This document shows positions 56,671 to 64,000 of a DNA stretch of 64,000 nucleotides, in pieces; within the stretch, counting starts at the first letter, position 1; every line of letters begins with the position of its first letter. A program made the position numbers and the translations under genes. This stretch comes from Rhodococcus globerulus NBRC 14531 (GTDB taxonomy: Bacteria; Actinomycetota; Actinomycetes; Mycobacteriales; Mycobacteriaceae): contig NZ_BCWX01000001.1 of NCBI RefSeq assembly GCF_001894805.1, forward strand, positions 1,116,001-1,180,000. Reading direction: 5' to 3'. Under the pieces are notes generated by a model that was given only the letters and a program-made list of their open reading frames with translations, did no database searches and had not been told where the DNA came from.

Positions 56671-57873
56671 TTAAACCGTGAACACCAGTACAAGCACGAT
56701 CAGTATGGCCGCGATGATGATCGCCACCATCGCGGTCATGGCCAGTGGCGCCCAGGCGACCACTTTGTCCCGGGTGCTCGCGTCGGCGGGGCCGGTGGGT
56801 ATCCGAGGGGGCCACGAGAACAGGTCGAGCGGGCTGGGGACAGAGCCGAGTGGCGTATTCTGTTGCACTGCAGGCAATCCGGTGACCGTGGGGCCCACCA
56901 GTCGATTTCGTCGGTGCGGGTCGGGGAGTTGGGTGGTGCGGTGCGCCCACGCCGGAACCGCTCCGTCGGACGAGAACACGGGGATGTCGATCAACTGATC
57001 GACGGAACCGCCCCCGGTTGCTACCGCGGCGAGTGCGTCGCGGGCCTTGGCCATGGTGGGCCGACGCGTCGGGTCCGGTTCGAGAAGTTGGAGCAGCACG
57101 TCTGTGAGCGGTCCGGATTTGGTGGGACGGTAGATCTCGGCTTTGGCGACTCGGTGCAGCAATGCAATGGCGTCGGAGTCGATTCCGAAGGGTGGTTGGC
57201 CTTCGATCACCGTGAAGAGGGTCGAGCCGAGGGAGAAGACGTCGCTCGCTTCGGTGGGATTGTCGCCGCGGGCCACTTCGGGGGCGAAGTATGCGGGGGT
57301 GCCGGTGATGACTTCGTCTTGACGGTCCGATCCGTCGCCCTTGGCGCGCGCGATTCCGAAGTCGCTGATCTTGACGATGCCCAGGGAGTCGCCGCGATCG
57401 GCAATAAGAATGTTGCCCGGTTTGATGTCTCGATGCACAATTCCGGCAGCGTGCGACTCTGCGAGTGCTGCGGCGATCTGAGCACCGATCTGGGCAACTT
57501 CGAGGGGCGGCAGAGTGTCGGCGAGGTTCATGGCCTGCGCGAGGCTGCGGGACGGGAAGTACTCCATGACCAGCCACGGTTCGCCGGCTTCGAGAGCGAC
57601 GTCGTACATGCCGATGGAGTGTGGGTGCGAGAGTTTGGCGGCGTTGCGGCCTTCACGAAGTGTTCGAGCGCGGATCTCCTCGGCGCTCTCGTTGTCGAGT
57701 CCGGCGGTGGTTGTGACCTGTTTCACCGCGACATCACGGCTGAGGAGGGTATCGCGGGCCAGCCAGACGGCGCCCATGCCGCCGCCGCCGATTTTGGATC
57801 GGAGTCGGTACCGCCCTGCCAGCAGGTATTCAGGGCCGATGCCCCTCCCTGTCTGCTCTCGAGATGTCACCAC
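56671..57873 (-). CDS. Membrane-anchored Ser/Thr protein kinase
   Basis: This 400-residue Hanks-type kinase has Gly loop IGGGGMGAVW (28-37), catalytic K51 (VAVKQV), HRDIKPGN with D149, DFG with D171 and activation segment GTPAYFAPEVARG. The catalytic domain ends near 290. A juxtamembrane linker rich in Pro leads to one TM helix at the extreme C-terminus (WAPLAMTAMVAIIIAAILIVLVLVF) with almost nothing outside, so it has no extracellular sensor. The usual actinobacterial TPEY motif reads TPAYFAPE. Substrates are not evident. Confidence 0.92.
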   Translation of the reverse strand: MVTSREQTGRGIGPEYLLAGRYRLRSKIGGGGMGAVWLARDTLLSRDVAVKQVTTTAGLDNESAEEIRARTLREGRNAAKLSHPHSIGMYDVALEAGEPWLVMEYFPSRSLAQAMNLADTLPPLEVAQIGAQIAAALAESHAAGIVHRDIKPGNILIADRGDSLGIVKISDFGIARAKGDGSDRQDEVITGTPAYFAPEVARGDNPTEASDVFSLGSTLFTVIEGQPPFGIDSDAIALLHRVAKAEIYRPTKSGPLTDVLLQLLEPDPTRRPTMAKARDALAAVATGGGSVDQLIDIPVFSSDGAVPAWAHRTTQLPDPHRRNRLVGPTVTGLPAVQQNTPLGSVPSPLDLFSWPPRIPTGPADASTRDKVVAWAPLAMTAMVAIIIAAILIVLVLVFTV

Positions 57874-57979
57874 TCCAGGTTAGAGGATTGATACGGGTGT
57901 GACCCTCGAGGTTTGTGTGAACTTCGGACTTTTGTCGCTGCTTGACGGGTCCTCAGGGGCAGGCTTTACTGGAAACGAA

Positions 57980-57995
57980 TCGAAACTATGTTCGA
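57980..57995 (+). promoter_or_regulatory. LexA (SOS) box of imuA'-imuB
   Basis: TCGAAACTATGTTCGA matches the mycobacterial SOS box TCGAAC-N4-GTTCGA with one mismatch. It lies 97 bases upstream of imuA', as expected for a damage-inducible mutasome gene. Confidence 0.8.
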
Positions 57996-58092
57996 TTGTG
58001 TTGTCTGTTCGATGCGTGTCAGACCCCGACTTCCCCGTGGTTTGCCGGCTTGAAAAAGATTGCCGGAAGTATCGCAGGACGGGGATGACGAA

Positions 58093-58893
58093 GTGACGGT
58101 GGTAGAGAGCGTTGCCGAGGCGGCGGGCGTGTCCCGCCAGGAGCGGTTGGCGGAACTCCGCAGCCGGATGGCCTCCATCCCGGCTCGCGGTGACGGGCAG
58201 GTTGTGTCGTCGATTCCCGTCGAGGCTGCAGTAGGAGTGACCGGGGATCGGGCGGACAAGGCGGGAATCCTGCCCGTGCCGGCCGGTATCGCAGAGTTGC
58301 TGCCGCAGGGCGGGTTGGTGCGGGGAACCGTGGTGTCCGTATCCGGGGCCGCGTCGTTGCTGGTGGGGTTGGTGGCCTCGGTGACCGCGTCTGGTGGACA
58401 TGTTGCCGTTGTCGGCAAGCCGCAGTTGGGAGTGTTGGCCGCGTACGAGATGGGTGCGCAGTTGGAGCGTCTTGCGTTTGTCCCGGATCCGGGGCCCGAT
58501 CCGGTCGAAGTTGCCGCAGTGCTGCTCGACGGTATGGATCTGGTGATTCTGGGATTGGCGGGTGCGTCCGTGCCCCCGTCGCGGGCGCGGGCAGTGGTGG
58601 CCCGCGCCCGCAGCAAGGGCTCCACTCTTGTTGTGACGGATGGTCATTGGGATGGTGTGGAGGTGCGGCTGGAGGCGCAGGTCAACGGTTACGGCGGTTT
58701 CGGGTGCGGACGCGCGCTGGGGCGGGGACGGCTCGAATCGCTCAGCCTTGCCGTGCGTGCCCGAGGGCGCTCGTTCCAGCCGCGCACCACCCGTCTGGAT
58801 ATCTGCAGCGCAGCGGGACGGGTGGAATGGAAGCCTGCACTCGAGGTGGGCGCAGCGCAAGTGGTGGCCGCAGCTCAGGTGGTGGCACTGTGA
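58093..58893 (+). CDS. imuA': Mutagenesis protein ImuA'
   Basis: This 266-residue RecA-like-fold protein has no intact Walker A loop ([27 protein letters not shown] occupies that place) and a strand resembling Walker B in DLVILGLAG. In mycobacteria ImuA' works with ImuB and the DNA polymerase DnaE2 in SOS mutagenesis. GTG at 58093 with GGACGGGG upstream is chosen; the longer frame adds 11 unlikely residues. The stop overlaps the imuB GTG. dnaE2 is not in this window. Confidence 0.88.
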   Translation: MTVVESVAEAAGVSRQERLAELRSRMASIPARGDGQVVSSIPVEAAVGVTGDRADKAGILPVPAGIAELLPQGGLVRGTVVSVSGAASLLVGLVASVTASGGHVAVVGKPQLGVLAAYEMGAQLERLAFVPDPGPDPVEVAAVLLDGMDLVILGLAGASVPPSRARAVVARARSKGSTLVVTDGHWDGVEVRLEAQVNGYGGFGCGRALGRGRLESLSLAVRARGRSFQPRTTRLDICSAAGRVEWKPALEVGAAQVVAAAQVVAL

Positions 58894-60443
58894 GCAGGGT
58901 TCTGGCGCTCTGGTGTCCGGACTGGCCGGCAGTGGCGGCTGCTGCTGTAGCCGACCTTCCGGCTACTCACCCGGTTGCGGTGACGTCAGGCAACAGGGTG
59001 ATCGCGTGCAGTGCGACGGCCAGATCGGAAGGAGTGCGCCGTGGGCTGCGCCGACGCGAGTCGCAGGCGCGGTGCCCGGAACTGTATGTGGCGGCGGCAG
59101 ATCCGGAGCGGGATGCCCGATTGTTCGAGCCGGTTGCAGCGGCTGTCGATGCGGCTGCGCCCGGTGTGGAGGTGCTTCGTCCTGGCCTGCTGGTGTTGAG
59201 TTCACGCGGTGCCAGTCGCTATTTCGGCAGCGAGGAGGCCGCGGCAGAACGGTTGGTGGATCAGGTTGCTGCCGTGGGAGTCGAATGCCAGATCGGGGTG
59301 GCCGATCAGTTGTCGACCGCGGTGATAGCTGCACGACGAGCCGCGCTGGTACCGCTCGGCGAGGGCGCTCGGTTTCTTGCTCCGCTGCCGATGTCGGAGT
59401 TGGCGGCCGAGCCGAGTTTGTCCGCACCTCATCGCGGTGAGCTGGTGGATCTGCTGCGCCGGCTCGGGATCAGAACCATCGGCGCCTTTGCGGACTTGCC
59501 GGCCGTCGACGTGGCGTCGCGGTTCGGTACCGATGCGGTGTTGGCGCACCGGGCGGCGCGCGGTGAACCGGAACGACCACCGTCGGCCAGGGCGTTGCCA
59601 CCGGATCTCGACGTGGAGCAGCATTACGATCCGCCTATCGAACGTGTGGACGCCGCGGCCTTCGCCGGGCGCGCCCTGGCGATTTTGCTGCATGGCACGT
59701 TGTCCGGCGCCGGCGTCGCCTGCACGCGATTGCTGATATCGGCGAGCACCGAAAACGGCGAGAATCTCTCTCGCACGTGGCGCTGCGCCGAGCCGCTGAC
59801 GCCGGAAGGAACGGCTGATCGAGTGCGGTGGCAACTCGACGGGTGGCTTACCGGCCGCAGTGAGGACAAGCCAACCGCAGGAATTACCGTGCTGCGCCTC
59901 GAACCGGTGGAGGTGGTCAATGCCGGCGCCTTGCAATTGGGCCTCTGGGGCGGAGTGGGTGATGAGGACGAACGGGCCAAGCGAGCGTTGGTGCGAGTGC
60001 AGGGGCTCTTGGGCGGCGAGTCGGTCCAGGTGGGTGTCCTCAGTGGCGGGAGGGGGCCGTCGGAGCGAATTACATTGGTGCCCTTGGGTGATGAGCGGGT
60101 AGCAGCGCATGATCCGGGGGCTCCGTGGCCGGGGCTGCTACCGCAGCCGTCACCGGGATCGGTGTACGTCGACAATCCGCGGGTGTGGCTGACAGACGCG
60201 TCGGGCAAAGCTGTGTACGTCACGGAACGCGGAGTGTTCAGCGCGCATCCGGCGAGGCTGAAGTGGGGGAGTAAGGAATGGGCGGTGCAAGGATGGGCAG
60301 GTCCGTGGCCGGTCGACGAGCGATGGTGGGATTCGGCCGCGGTGCGAACGGCGGCGCGGGCGCAGGTGCTGTTGGAACAATCACGCGCGTTGTTGATGAT
60401 CTGTGAGGGTGGCGAGTGGTCGGTGGAAGGTGTGTACGAGTGA
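58890..60443 (+). CDS. imuB: ImuB, catalytically inactive Y-family polymerase-like protein
   Basis: This 517-residue Y-family relative starts [16 protein letters not shown] where active polymerases have a metal-binding Asp (F-D-x-D). The palm region ([20 protein letters not shown]) also lacks the acidic pair, so it cannot polymerise. In mycobacteria ImuB is the hub that binds the beta clamp, ImuA' and DnaE2. A helix-hairpin-helix-like segment ([16 protein letters not shown]) and the little-finger region follow. A clamp motif could lie at LQLGLWGG. Overlaps imuA'. Confidence 0.92.
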   Translation: MSRVLALWCPDWPAVAAAAVADLPATHPVAVTSGNRVIACSATARSEGVRRGLRRRESQARCPELYVAAADPERDARLFEPVAAAVDAAAPGVEVLRPGLLVLSSRGASRYFGSEEAAAERLVDQVAAVGVECQIGVADQLSTAVIAARRAALVPLGEGARFLAPLPMSELAAEPSLSAPHRGELVDLLRRLGIRTIGAFADLPAVDVASRFGTDAVLAHRAARGEPERPPSARALPPDLDVEQHYDPPIERVDAAAFAGRALAILLHGTLSGAGVACTRLLISASTENGENLSRTWRCAEPLTPEGTADRVRWQLDGWLTGRSEDKPTAGITVLRLEPVEVVNAGALQLGLWGGVGDEDERAKRALVRVQGLLGGESVQVGVLSGGRGPSERITLVPLGDERVAAHDPGAPWPGLLPQPSPGSVYVDNPRVWLTDASGKAVYVTERGVFSAHPARLKWGSKEWAVQGWAGPWPVDERWWDSAAVRTAARAQVLLEQSRALLMICEGGEWSVEGVYE

Positions 60444-60464
60444 ATACGGCTAATCTGGAACATC

Positions 60465-61220
60465 GTGAGTATCGCTAACGTGCGCAGTGCCGGTGGAATC
60501 GAGATCAGCTACCGCGATTCGGGGGCCGGTTCCGGGACTGCCGAACTGCCTCCTGTCGTCCTCGTGCACGGCATGGGCGGCGACAGCGGCACATGGGATC
60601 GGTTCGCCAGAGCATTGCGGTCCCGCGATCGACGGGTTGTCTCGGTGGACCTTCGTGGGCACGGGCGCAGTGCCCGGGCGTCGTCGTACCTGTTCGAGGA
60701 ATTTGCCGCGGACATCATGGACGTCTGTGATCACCTGGAACTCGATCACGTCGACCTGGTGGGGCACTCGCTCGGCGGGCACGCCGCGTCGTTGATCGCG
60801 CAGCGCCGGACGACCGGTGTTCGCAAGCTGGTCATCGAAGAAGCGCCGCTCCCACTGCGTCCCGGCGATCCGGAGCAGGTATTTTCCCGCAAGCTGCCGA
60901 GCATGTCCGAACTGTGGCACGCAACAACAAGTTTGGTGCGCCATCCGCGGGCGGCTCTGGCCTTCGACAAGTCGATGACGGGGTCGGCGCTGACGCAGTT
61001 CCGTCAACCCGATCAACTGTGGTGGGAATCGTTGCCGCTGATCGAGGCGGACACCTTGTTCCTGCGCGGCGGCCTCGGCGGCATGGTGGATTCCGATCGG
61101 CTTCGCGAGGTCAGCGCCACGGTCAAGCGTTGTGAGGTCAGGTCATTTCGCACCGGTCACAGCGTTCATCGGGACGGCTACCGTGAATTCGAGGCCGCGG
61201 TGGTGCCTTTTATTTCGTAA
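60465..61220 (+). CDS. Alpha/beta-fold hydrolase
   Basis: This 251-residue hydrolase has VLVHGMGGDSGTW, DLRGHGRSA, nucleophile elbow GHSLGG and final His in RTGHSVHRDG. The acid lies probably in the FLRGGLGGMVDSDR region, where the usual G-x-x-D is replaced, so the triad is incomplete on reading. Start at GTG 60465, 21 bases after imuB; co-transcription with the SOS operon is likely. No signal peptide is visible. Confidence 0.85.
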   Translation: MSIANVRSAGGIEISYRDSGAGSGTAELPPVVLVHGMGGDSGTWDRFARALRSRDRRVVSVDLRGHGRSARASSYLFEEFAADIMDVCDHLELDHVDLVGHSLGGHAASLIAQRRTTGVRKLVIEEAPLPLRPGDPEQVFSRKLPSMSELWHATTSLVRHPRAALAFDKSMTGSALTQFRQPDQLWWESLPLIEADTLFLRGGLGGMVDSDRLREVSATVKRCEVRSFRTGHSVHRDGYREFEAAVVPFIS

Positions 61221-61276
61221 ACCGGGCGTCCAGATGTGTAGAGAGCGCGCCGACGGTCAACTCTGTGCAGACGCAC

Positions 61277-61308
61277 TGCTCTAGCAGACACATGCTCTAG
61301 CAGACACA
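61277..61308. repeat. Exact tandem duplication of a 16-bp unit
   Basis: TGCTCTAGCAGACACA occurs twice head to tail, 20 bases before the sulfatase GTG. Each unit holds a short inverted repeat TGCT-CT-AGCA, so two protein-binding sites are possible. Confidence 0.75.
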
Positions 61309-61328
61309 CTGTGAGAGGACGTCATCAC

Positions 61329-62990
61329 GTGAGCCCAGAACCCGCGAACGTCCCCCAGTGCAGTCACGGATTGCCGCGTCGGATGTTCTTGGGCGGGATG
61401 GGCGCTTTGGCTCTTGCAGGTATGACGGATATCGGGTCGGCGGGCGCCGCAGCCGCACCGTCGCGGGCAGCGCCCAGTGATTCGTTTCCCGCTCAGCCCA
61501 ACATCGTGGTCATCATCACCGATCAGGAACGACGGCCGATGTACTGGCCGCAAGGGTGGGTGGAGCGGAATCTTCCTCATCGCCAACGCATTGCGCGTCA
61601 CGGACTGACTTTCGATCAAGCGGTCTGCAACACGGCGATGTGTTCGCCCAGTCGGAGCACGTTCTTTACCGGGCTGTATCCCGCGCAACACGGTGTGACC
61701 AGAACCCTGACCGAGGGCGGCACCGTATCTCCCACCGAACCGCAGTTGCAGACGTCGGAGCAGAACATGGCGAAGATGCTGGCATCCGCCGGGTACAACG
61801 TCCAGTACCGGGGAAAATGGCATCTGAGCAAGGGAGCATCCGGTGGTGATCCGTCCAGTGACGACGTTGCCGCATTCGGTTTCGGCGGGTGGACGCCACC
61901 TGATGCCGGACAGGACACAAACCCAGACCATTTCGGCGGCGGATGTGCCGATCACGACCGCCGCGCTGCCGAAGAAGCCGTCGAATTTCTCACCGGACCG
62001 GATGCCAAAGGGGACAAGCCTTTTGCGCTGATCGTATCGTTCGTCAATCCGCACGACGTCCTTGCATATCCCCAGTCGTGGGATGCGATGAGTGGTACGT
62101 GCGACAACTACGGGTCGGATGCGCCGGGAGCTTTCGAGCAGGGCATCGAACTCCCACCGACCTACGACGAAATCCTTGCCTTCAACTACAAACCGAGCGC
62201 TCAGGTGCAGTCGGAATTGTTGCTCGCCGCCGGACTCGGTCCATTGCTCGGACCCGATCAGGCCAGGCGATACATCAACTTCTACGCCTACATGCACAAG
62301 GTGGTGGATGAGCGCATCGGCAGTGTTCTCGACGCCTTGGAAGCCACTCCGGGGCTGCTCGACGATACCGTCATCGTGCGTATGTCCGATCACGGTGAGA
62401 TGGGAATGTCGCACGGAGGCTTGCGGCAGAAGGTGTTCAACGCGTACGAGGAAACTCTGCGCGTCCCACTCGTGATCAGCAATCCGTTGTTGTTCCCGAA
62501 GCCCGTTCAGACGGACGCGTTGGCGTCGTTGATCGACGTGATGCCCACTCTGGCCAACCTCGCGCAAGTGCCGGATCGTGCGTCGTGGAACTTTCTCGGC
62601 ACCGATCTCACCCCCGTGCTCGTCGATGCGGCGGCGTATCCGGACGCACCAAGCGTGCACGTTCAGGACACGATTCTTTTCACGTACGACGATCAGAACT
62701 GTGCGACGCCAGACGGTCAGAACATCGTCACGCAGCCGAACCATATTCGCTGCATTCGGGACAGCAGGTGGAAGTACACGATGTACTTCGACCCGGCGGG
62801 AACTGCTGCGCCCCAATACGAACTGTACGACCTGATTGCCGATCCCCTGGAGACGAACAACCTGGCCAACCCGTTCAATTTTGCGTCCTACCAGCCCGCC
62901 AAAGCCGCCGAGATGAACGCACAACTCTTTGCCGCGATGCAGGCAAAGGGTGTTTCGCTGGCAGAGTCGAGCAATATTCCGCAAAACTGA
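61329..62990 (+). CDS. Tat-exported type I sulfatase
   Basis: This 553-residue enzyme has a twin-arginine signal (LPRRMFLGGMGALALAGM). The alkaline-phosphatase-fold sulfatase domain has first metal Asp in IVVIITDQERRP and formylglycine site C105-S-P-S-R, with the wider motif AMCSPSRSTFFTGLYPAQHG. VQYRGKWHLSKG and late metal site VIVRMSDHGEMGMSHGG follow. Maturation needs a formylglycine-generating enzyme, not seen here. The substrate sulfate or phosphonate ester is unknown. GTG 61329 is used because the extra residues from 61311 look non-coding. Confidence 0.9.
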   Translation: MSPEPANVPQCSHGLPRRMFLGGMGALALAGMTDIGSAGAAAAPSRAAPSDSFPAQPNIVVIITDQERRPMYWPQGWVERNLPHRQRIARHGLTFDQAVCNTAMCSPSRSTFFTGLYPAQHGVTRTLTEGGTVSPTEPQLQTSEQNMAKMLASAGYNVQYRGKWHLSKGASGGDPSSDDVAAFGFGGWTPPDAGQDTNPDHFGGGCADHDRRAAEEAVEFLTGPDAKGDKPFALIVSFVNPHDVLAYPQSWDAMSGTCDNYGSDAPGAFEQGIELPPTYDEILAFNYKPSAQVQSELLLAAGLGPLLGPDQARRYINFYAYMHKVVDERIGSVLDALEATPGLLDDTVIVRMSDHGEMGMSHGGLRQKVFNAYEETLRVPLVISNPLLFPKPVQTDALASLIDVMPTLANLAQVPDRASWNFLGTDLTPVLVDAAAYPDAPSVHVQDTILFTYDDQNCATPDGQNIVTQPNHIRCIRDSRWKYTMYFDPAGTAAPQYELYDLIADPLETNNLANPFNFASYQPAKAAEMNAQLFAAMQAKGVSLAESSNIPQN

Positions 62991-63056
62991 TTCACGACGG
63001 AGTTCTGCGGGCATTCCCCTCGGACATATGTCTTCGTTTCGGGAAGAAGGAATGTC

Positions 63057-64000
63057 ATGACCGTCACCTCGCCGGGGCGAGAAGGATTCAGTTCCCTCCG
63101 ATCAGGAGGGTTGAACTGGGATTGTTTTCCACTCCGATTGTTCGCCAAGGGAAATGCCAAATTTTGGAACCCGGCAGACCTCGATTTTTCGAAAGATGCT
63201 CGAGACTGGCAAGAGTTGACCAGCGAGCAGCAGCGCAGCGCGACGTATCTGTGCGCGCAGTTCATCGCCGGTGAAGAAGCAGTGACCGAGGACATCCAAC
63301 CGTTCATGCAGGCGATGTCCGCTGAAGGCAGGTTCAGCGACGAGATGTACCTGACCCAATTCTGTTTCGAGGAAGCCAAGCACACACAGGTTTTCCGGCT
63401 CTGGATGGATGAGGTCGGACTCACCGACGACCTGCATTCCTACGTCGCCGATAATCCGGACTACCGACAACTGTTCTACGAGGAGTTGCCGGCGTCGCTG
63501 CGGATTCTCCAGACCGACCCCAGCCCGGTCAACCAAGTGCGGGCGAGCGTCACCTACAACCATGTCATCGAAGGTAGCCTTGCGCTGACGGGTTACTACG
63601 CCTGGCAGAAGGTATGTGCCACAAGGGGAATCCTGCCCGGGATGCAGCAGTTGATCAAAAAGATCGGCGACGACGAGCGGCGCCACATGGCGTGGGGAAC
63701 CTTCACGTGCCGCCGACACGTGGCTGCGGACGACGCCCTGTGGGATGTAGTACAGGCGCGCATGGGCGAGTTGATGCCGATGGCTCTCGGTCTCATCAAC
63801 TGGGTCAACGATCAGTTCGAAGTCCAGCCCTTCGGTCTCGACAACCAGGAGTTTCTCGAGTACGCGGCTGATCGTGCTCAGCGACGGCTCTCGGCAATCG
63901 AGTCTGCGCGTGGGCGTGACGTGGCCGAGATCGACCTCGACTACTCACCCGAGACGCTCGAGGAGAAGTTCGGTGCCGAAGACGCCGCAGTGATGATTGA
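63057..64000 (+). CDS. R2-like ligand-binding oxidase (R2lox), runs off the right edge
   Basis: 314 codons are visible and the frame is still open at the edge, close to the known family length. Metal ligands are all present: E73, E106, H109, E172, E207 and H210 ([37 protein letters not shown]). V76 and Y167 sit where R2lox proteins form a Val-Tyr ether cross-link; numbering is offset by 5 from Rv0233. These features separate it from class I ribonucleotide reductase R2. R2lox holds a Mn/Fe cofactor and a fatty-acid ligand; its physiological reaction is unknown. RBS GAAGAAGG. Confidence 0.9.
   Translation, partial: MTVTSPGREGFSSLRSGGLNWDCFPLRLFAKGNAKFWNPADLDFSKDARDWQELTSEQQRSATYLCAQFIAGEEAVTEDIQPFMQAMSAEGRFSDEMYLTQFCFEEAKHTQVFRLWMDEVGLTDDLHSYVADNPDYRQLFYEELPASLRILQTDPSPVNQVRASVTYNHVIEGSLALTGYYAWQKVCATRGILPGMQQLIKKIGDDERRHMAWGTFTCRRHVAADDALWDVVQARMGELMPMALGLINWVNDQFEVQPFGLDNQEFLEYAADRAQRRLSAIESARGRDVAEIDLDYSPETLEEKFGAEDAAVMI

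Overview
The window is a stretch of chromosome from a mycolic-acid actinobacterium, most probably Rhodococcus of the R. erythropolis/qingshengii group. This is inferred from gene order and protein character, without a database search. Three things support it: a mycobacterial-type ESX-4 locus joined to rplM-rpsI-glmM, a sigK-rskA pair beside an MPT70/83-like lipoprotein and whiB3, and the run sigD-rsdA-DUF5319-guaB-guaB3-choD-guaA. The order parallels the Mycobacterium tuberculosis Rv3394c-Rv3449 region. Coding density is high, GTG starts are common, and many genes overlap by 4 bases. No tRNA, rRNA, CRISPR array, insertion sequence or prophage was seen.

Layout. 1-9.6 kb: the end of a YhgE/Pip-like membrane protein, then ESX-4 (mycP, eccD leftward; eccC and a T7SS-associated membrane protein rightward). 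9.3-15.6 kb: two WXG100 genes, rplM-rpsI, glmM, a three-gene operon of unknown function and an alpha/beta hydrolase. 15.7-30.7 kb: housekeeping genes (glmS, a cupredoxin lipoprotein, nnr, alr, a hydrolase, tsaE-tsaB-rimI-tsaD), a membrane-anchored Hsp70-like protein, a K+ channel, a Tat-exported metallophosphoesterase, and CIRCE-groES-groEL1. 30.7-36.6 kb: regulators (rskA, sigK, FAS1 lipoprotein, whiB3, sigD, rsdA). 36.6-43.6 kb: DUF5319, guaB, guaB3, choD, guaA. 43.6-47.3 kb: a three-component PspC/kinase/LuxR envelope-stress system. 47.3-64 kb is more accessory: two MFS transporters, an operon of a D,D-carboxypeptidase, a PAP2-like protein and an OmpR-type two-component pair, an HxlR regulator divergent from a methyltransferase and a flavin oxidase, a Ser/Thr kinase, the SOS mutagenesis pair imuA'-imuB behind a LexA box, a hydrolase, a Tat sulfatase and an R2-like ligand-binding oxidase running off the right edge.

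How the parts work together. Cell-envelope biology dominates: amino-sugar and D-Ala precursors (GlmM, GlmS, Alr), type VII secretion, envelope-stress sensing (PspC system, VanY/PAP2/two-component operon) and sigma/anti-sigma pairs whose likely targets lie nearby. Purine synthesis (GuaB, GuaA) and translation or chaperone functions (L13, S9, t6A synthesis, GroES/GroEL1) form the conserved core. The most informative non-coding signals are a SigM-like promoter before the esx pair, a SigK-like promoter before the FAS1 lipoprotein, a perfect CIRCE, a LexA box, twin operators between the divergent PspC genes, a perfect 16-bp palindrome before the HxlR divergon, and two related intergenic palindromes that look like one dispersed terminator family.
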